Positions 62,608-64,000 of a DNA stretch of 64,000 bases are shown piece after piece. The translations under genes were made by a program, and so were the position numbers. The stretch lies in contig WBMV01008391.1 of the NCBI GenBank assembly GCA_013396655.1, positions 682,001-746,000 of the forward strand. Direction: 5' to 3'. The notes under the pieces were generated by a model, which was not told the DNA's origin, made no database searches, and saw only the letters and a list, made by a program, of their open reading frames with translations. Each line of letters starts with the position of its first letter. The first letter of the stretch is position 1. This DNA comes from Campylorhamphus procurvoides (taxonomy: Eukaryota > Chordata > Aves > Passeriformes > Dendrocolaptidae).

Positions 62608-63573
62608 TGTACTGGGTTTGACCTTGACTTGCTGCCAGAGTCCCACCCAGCTGCTTTATCATTCACCTTCCTCAGCAGGATAGGGGAAGAAAATAAGGTG
62701 AAAAAAAGCTCGTGGGTTGGGATAGAGACAGATATCACTTAATAATTACCATAATGGGCAAAACAGATTCACCTTTGGGAAGATTAATTTAATTTATTGC
62801 CATTTAAAACCAGTGTAGGATGGTGAAGAGCAAAGAGATAGAAAGCTTTCCTGCAACCCCTGCTTTTTCCCAGACTAAACTTCACTCCCTTGTTCCTTTG
62901 CTCTTCCACCCACCACTCAAAGTGGTACAGCAGAATGGAGAAGGGGCAGGTGTTGTCCCAGCATCTCCTCTCTGCTCTTCTTTTCTTCACACACTTTTCT
63001 CCAGCTCCAGTGTGATGTCCTTCCCACTGGAGACAGTCTTTCACATATTGTTTTAGTGTGGGTTCCCCATGAGCCAAAGACTCTGACCAGAAAAAACTGT
63101 TTCTGTGTGGGCTCTTCTCTACAGACTGCAGCTCTTGGCAGGAGACTATTCCTGCATGGTCTCTTCATGAGATGCACCATTTTTCATGGCATATCCACTT
63201 GCTGCAACATGGGATCCTCCATGCACTGCAGTGTGGTATGTCCTCCAACACTGTCCTCCAAAACCTGCAGGGAAATCTCTGCTCCAGTGTCTGGAGCAAT
63301 TCTTCCTGCTTCTCTGACCTTGGTGTCTGCAGGGCTCTTTATCTCATGTTTTTCTCTCTCCCAGCTGCAACACAGTGTTTTTACCCTTTCTTAAATATGT
63401 TTTCACAGCAGTGCCATCAACCTCACTGATGGGCTCAACCCACTCAGTCCTGTAGTGGGTCAGATGGAGTGGGCTGGCACTGGCTGTGACCAACATGGGC
63501 CCTGGTCTGTTCTCATAGAGGCCACCCCTGCAACCCCCCAGCTACCAAAACCTTGCCAAATAAGCCAAATGCT
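62608..63573 (+). mobile_element. solo LTR (about 966 bp) of an avian ERVL-like retrovirus
   Basis: Begins tgtactgggtttgaccttga and runs through agctcgtgggttgggataga, tttaatttattgccat, repeated 'ctccagtgt' and 'catggg' modules and acccactcagtcctgtagtg. It closes with ctaccaaaaccttgcca near 63557 and terminates in aaatgct, a decayed form of the expected CA end. ctctg occurs directly on both sides (62603-62607 and 63574-63578), fitting a 5-bp target-site duplication. It is the same family as the truncated copy at 44.8 kb. No gag, pol or env sequence is adjacent. Frames inside (62784-63429, both strands) are not genes. Confidence 0.82.
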
Positions 63574-63578
63574 CTCTG

Positions 63579-64000
63579 ACAGTAGGTCTACTATCACAGA
63601 TACATACATTCGCTCTTCATGTCACCAGGCTTAAGCCCTCTCTTCTCACCCCACTTCCACATTCATGGGAAGGCATACAGAGCTCAAAGCCATCCTACTG
63701 GAAGCTTCTGCACTACAATGAAGTTTATCTAGGTCATGTAATAATTTTATTAAAATCTTTATGAGAATGTTTTAGGTTGTTTCCTGTAATTTCAGGAACT
63801 GGTCAGTGACTCCAACTCTTCATGGAATGCCTGCATCATCCATATTTTTGAAGTGCTCTCAATTTCAGCAGTGAAAAATGTTCTACTTGATAGAGAAGCT
63901 TGGCTGACAGAGGAGAATCAAAATCCATGCCTGTCACAATGTGAGAATTCTGCCTGTTTATCATCCACAGTTTGGATAAGAAGGAAGGTGATGGAAGATT
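63579..64000. other. unique sequence
   Basis: No feature recognised up to the window edge. Confidence 0.4.

Noticed and set aside
1..64000. CRISPR arrays, operons, tRNA or rRNA genes, prophage-like or toxin systems
   Set aside because: No regularly spaced direct repeats, no cloverleaf or rRNA-like segments, and no compact gene runs. The sequence is vertebrate interspersed-repeat DNA.

Overview
This window is vertebrate nuclear DNA and almost certainly from a bird. It holds about twenty fragments of CR1-type LINEs, most of them 5'-truncated. Many end in the avian CR1 3' signature, degenerate copies of the octamer ATTCTATG preceded by a conserved 3' UTR. It also holds three LTRs of a type I associate with avian ERVL-like endogenous retroviruses. 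Base composition is AT-rich by eye, repeats are interspersed rather than tandem, and there are no operons, ribosome-binding sites or compact coding runs, which excludes bacteria and viruses. I cannot tell the species or the chromosome.

Layout. CR1 on the + strand: about 0.4, 8.7-9.2, 14.0-15.3, 24.4-25.1, 29.5-29.9, 31.5-31.7, 32.6-33.1 and 38.4-39.2 kb. CR1 on the - strand: 3.1-4.4, 7.7-7.9, 11.7-12.0, 19.9-20.4, 26.9-27.4, 33.9-34.2, 34.3-34.6 (ancient), 40.1, 41.3-42.0, 47.0-47.8, 52.5-53.0 and 60.6-61.1 kb. The 3.1 and 14.0 kb copies are longest and still show reverse transcriptase sequence; all are broken. LTRs lie at 44.8-45.4 (-, truncated), 49.1-49.7 (+) and 62.6-63.6 kb (+). The last two look like solo LTRs flanked by 5-bp target-site duplications. 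The rest is unique or unrecognised AT-rich DNA with a few simple repeats.

No protein-coding gene can be named. Outside the repeats, open frames reach at most about 150 codons, which is roughly what stop-codon frequency predicts by chance. A few segments combine a protein-like open frame with good splice sites (- strand: 18.3, 28.0 and 30.3-30.5 kb; + strand: 47.8-48.5, 53.8, 56.3 and 60.3 kb). They are listed as low-confidence candidate exons. They lie on both strands, their phases do not chain into one gene, and I recognise no protein family in them. The safest reading is intergenic or intronic avian DNA. I found no convincing new biological system.
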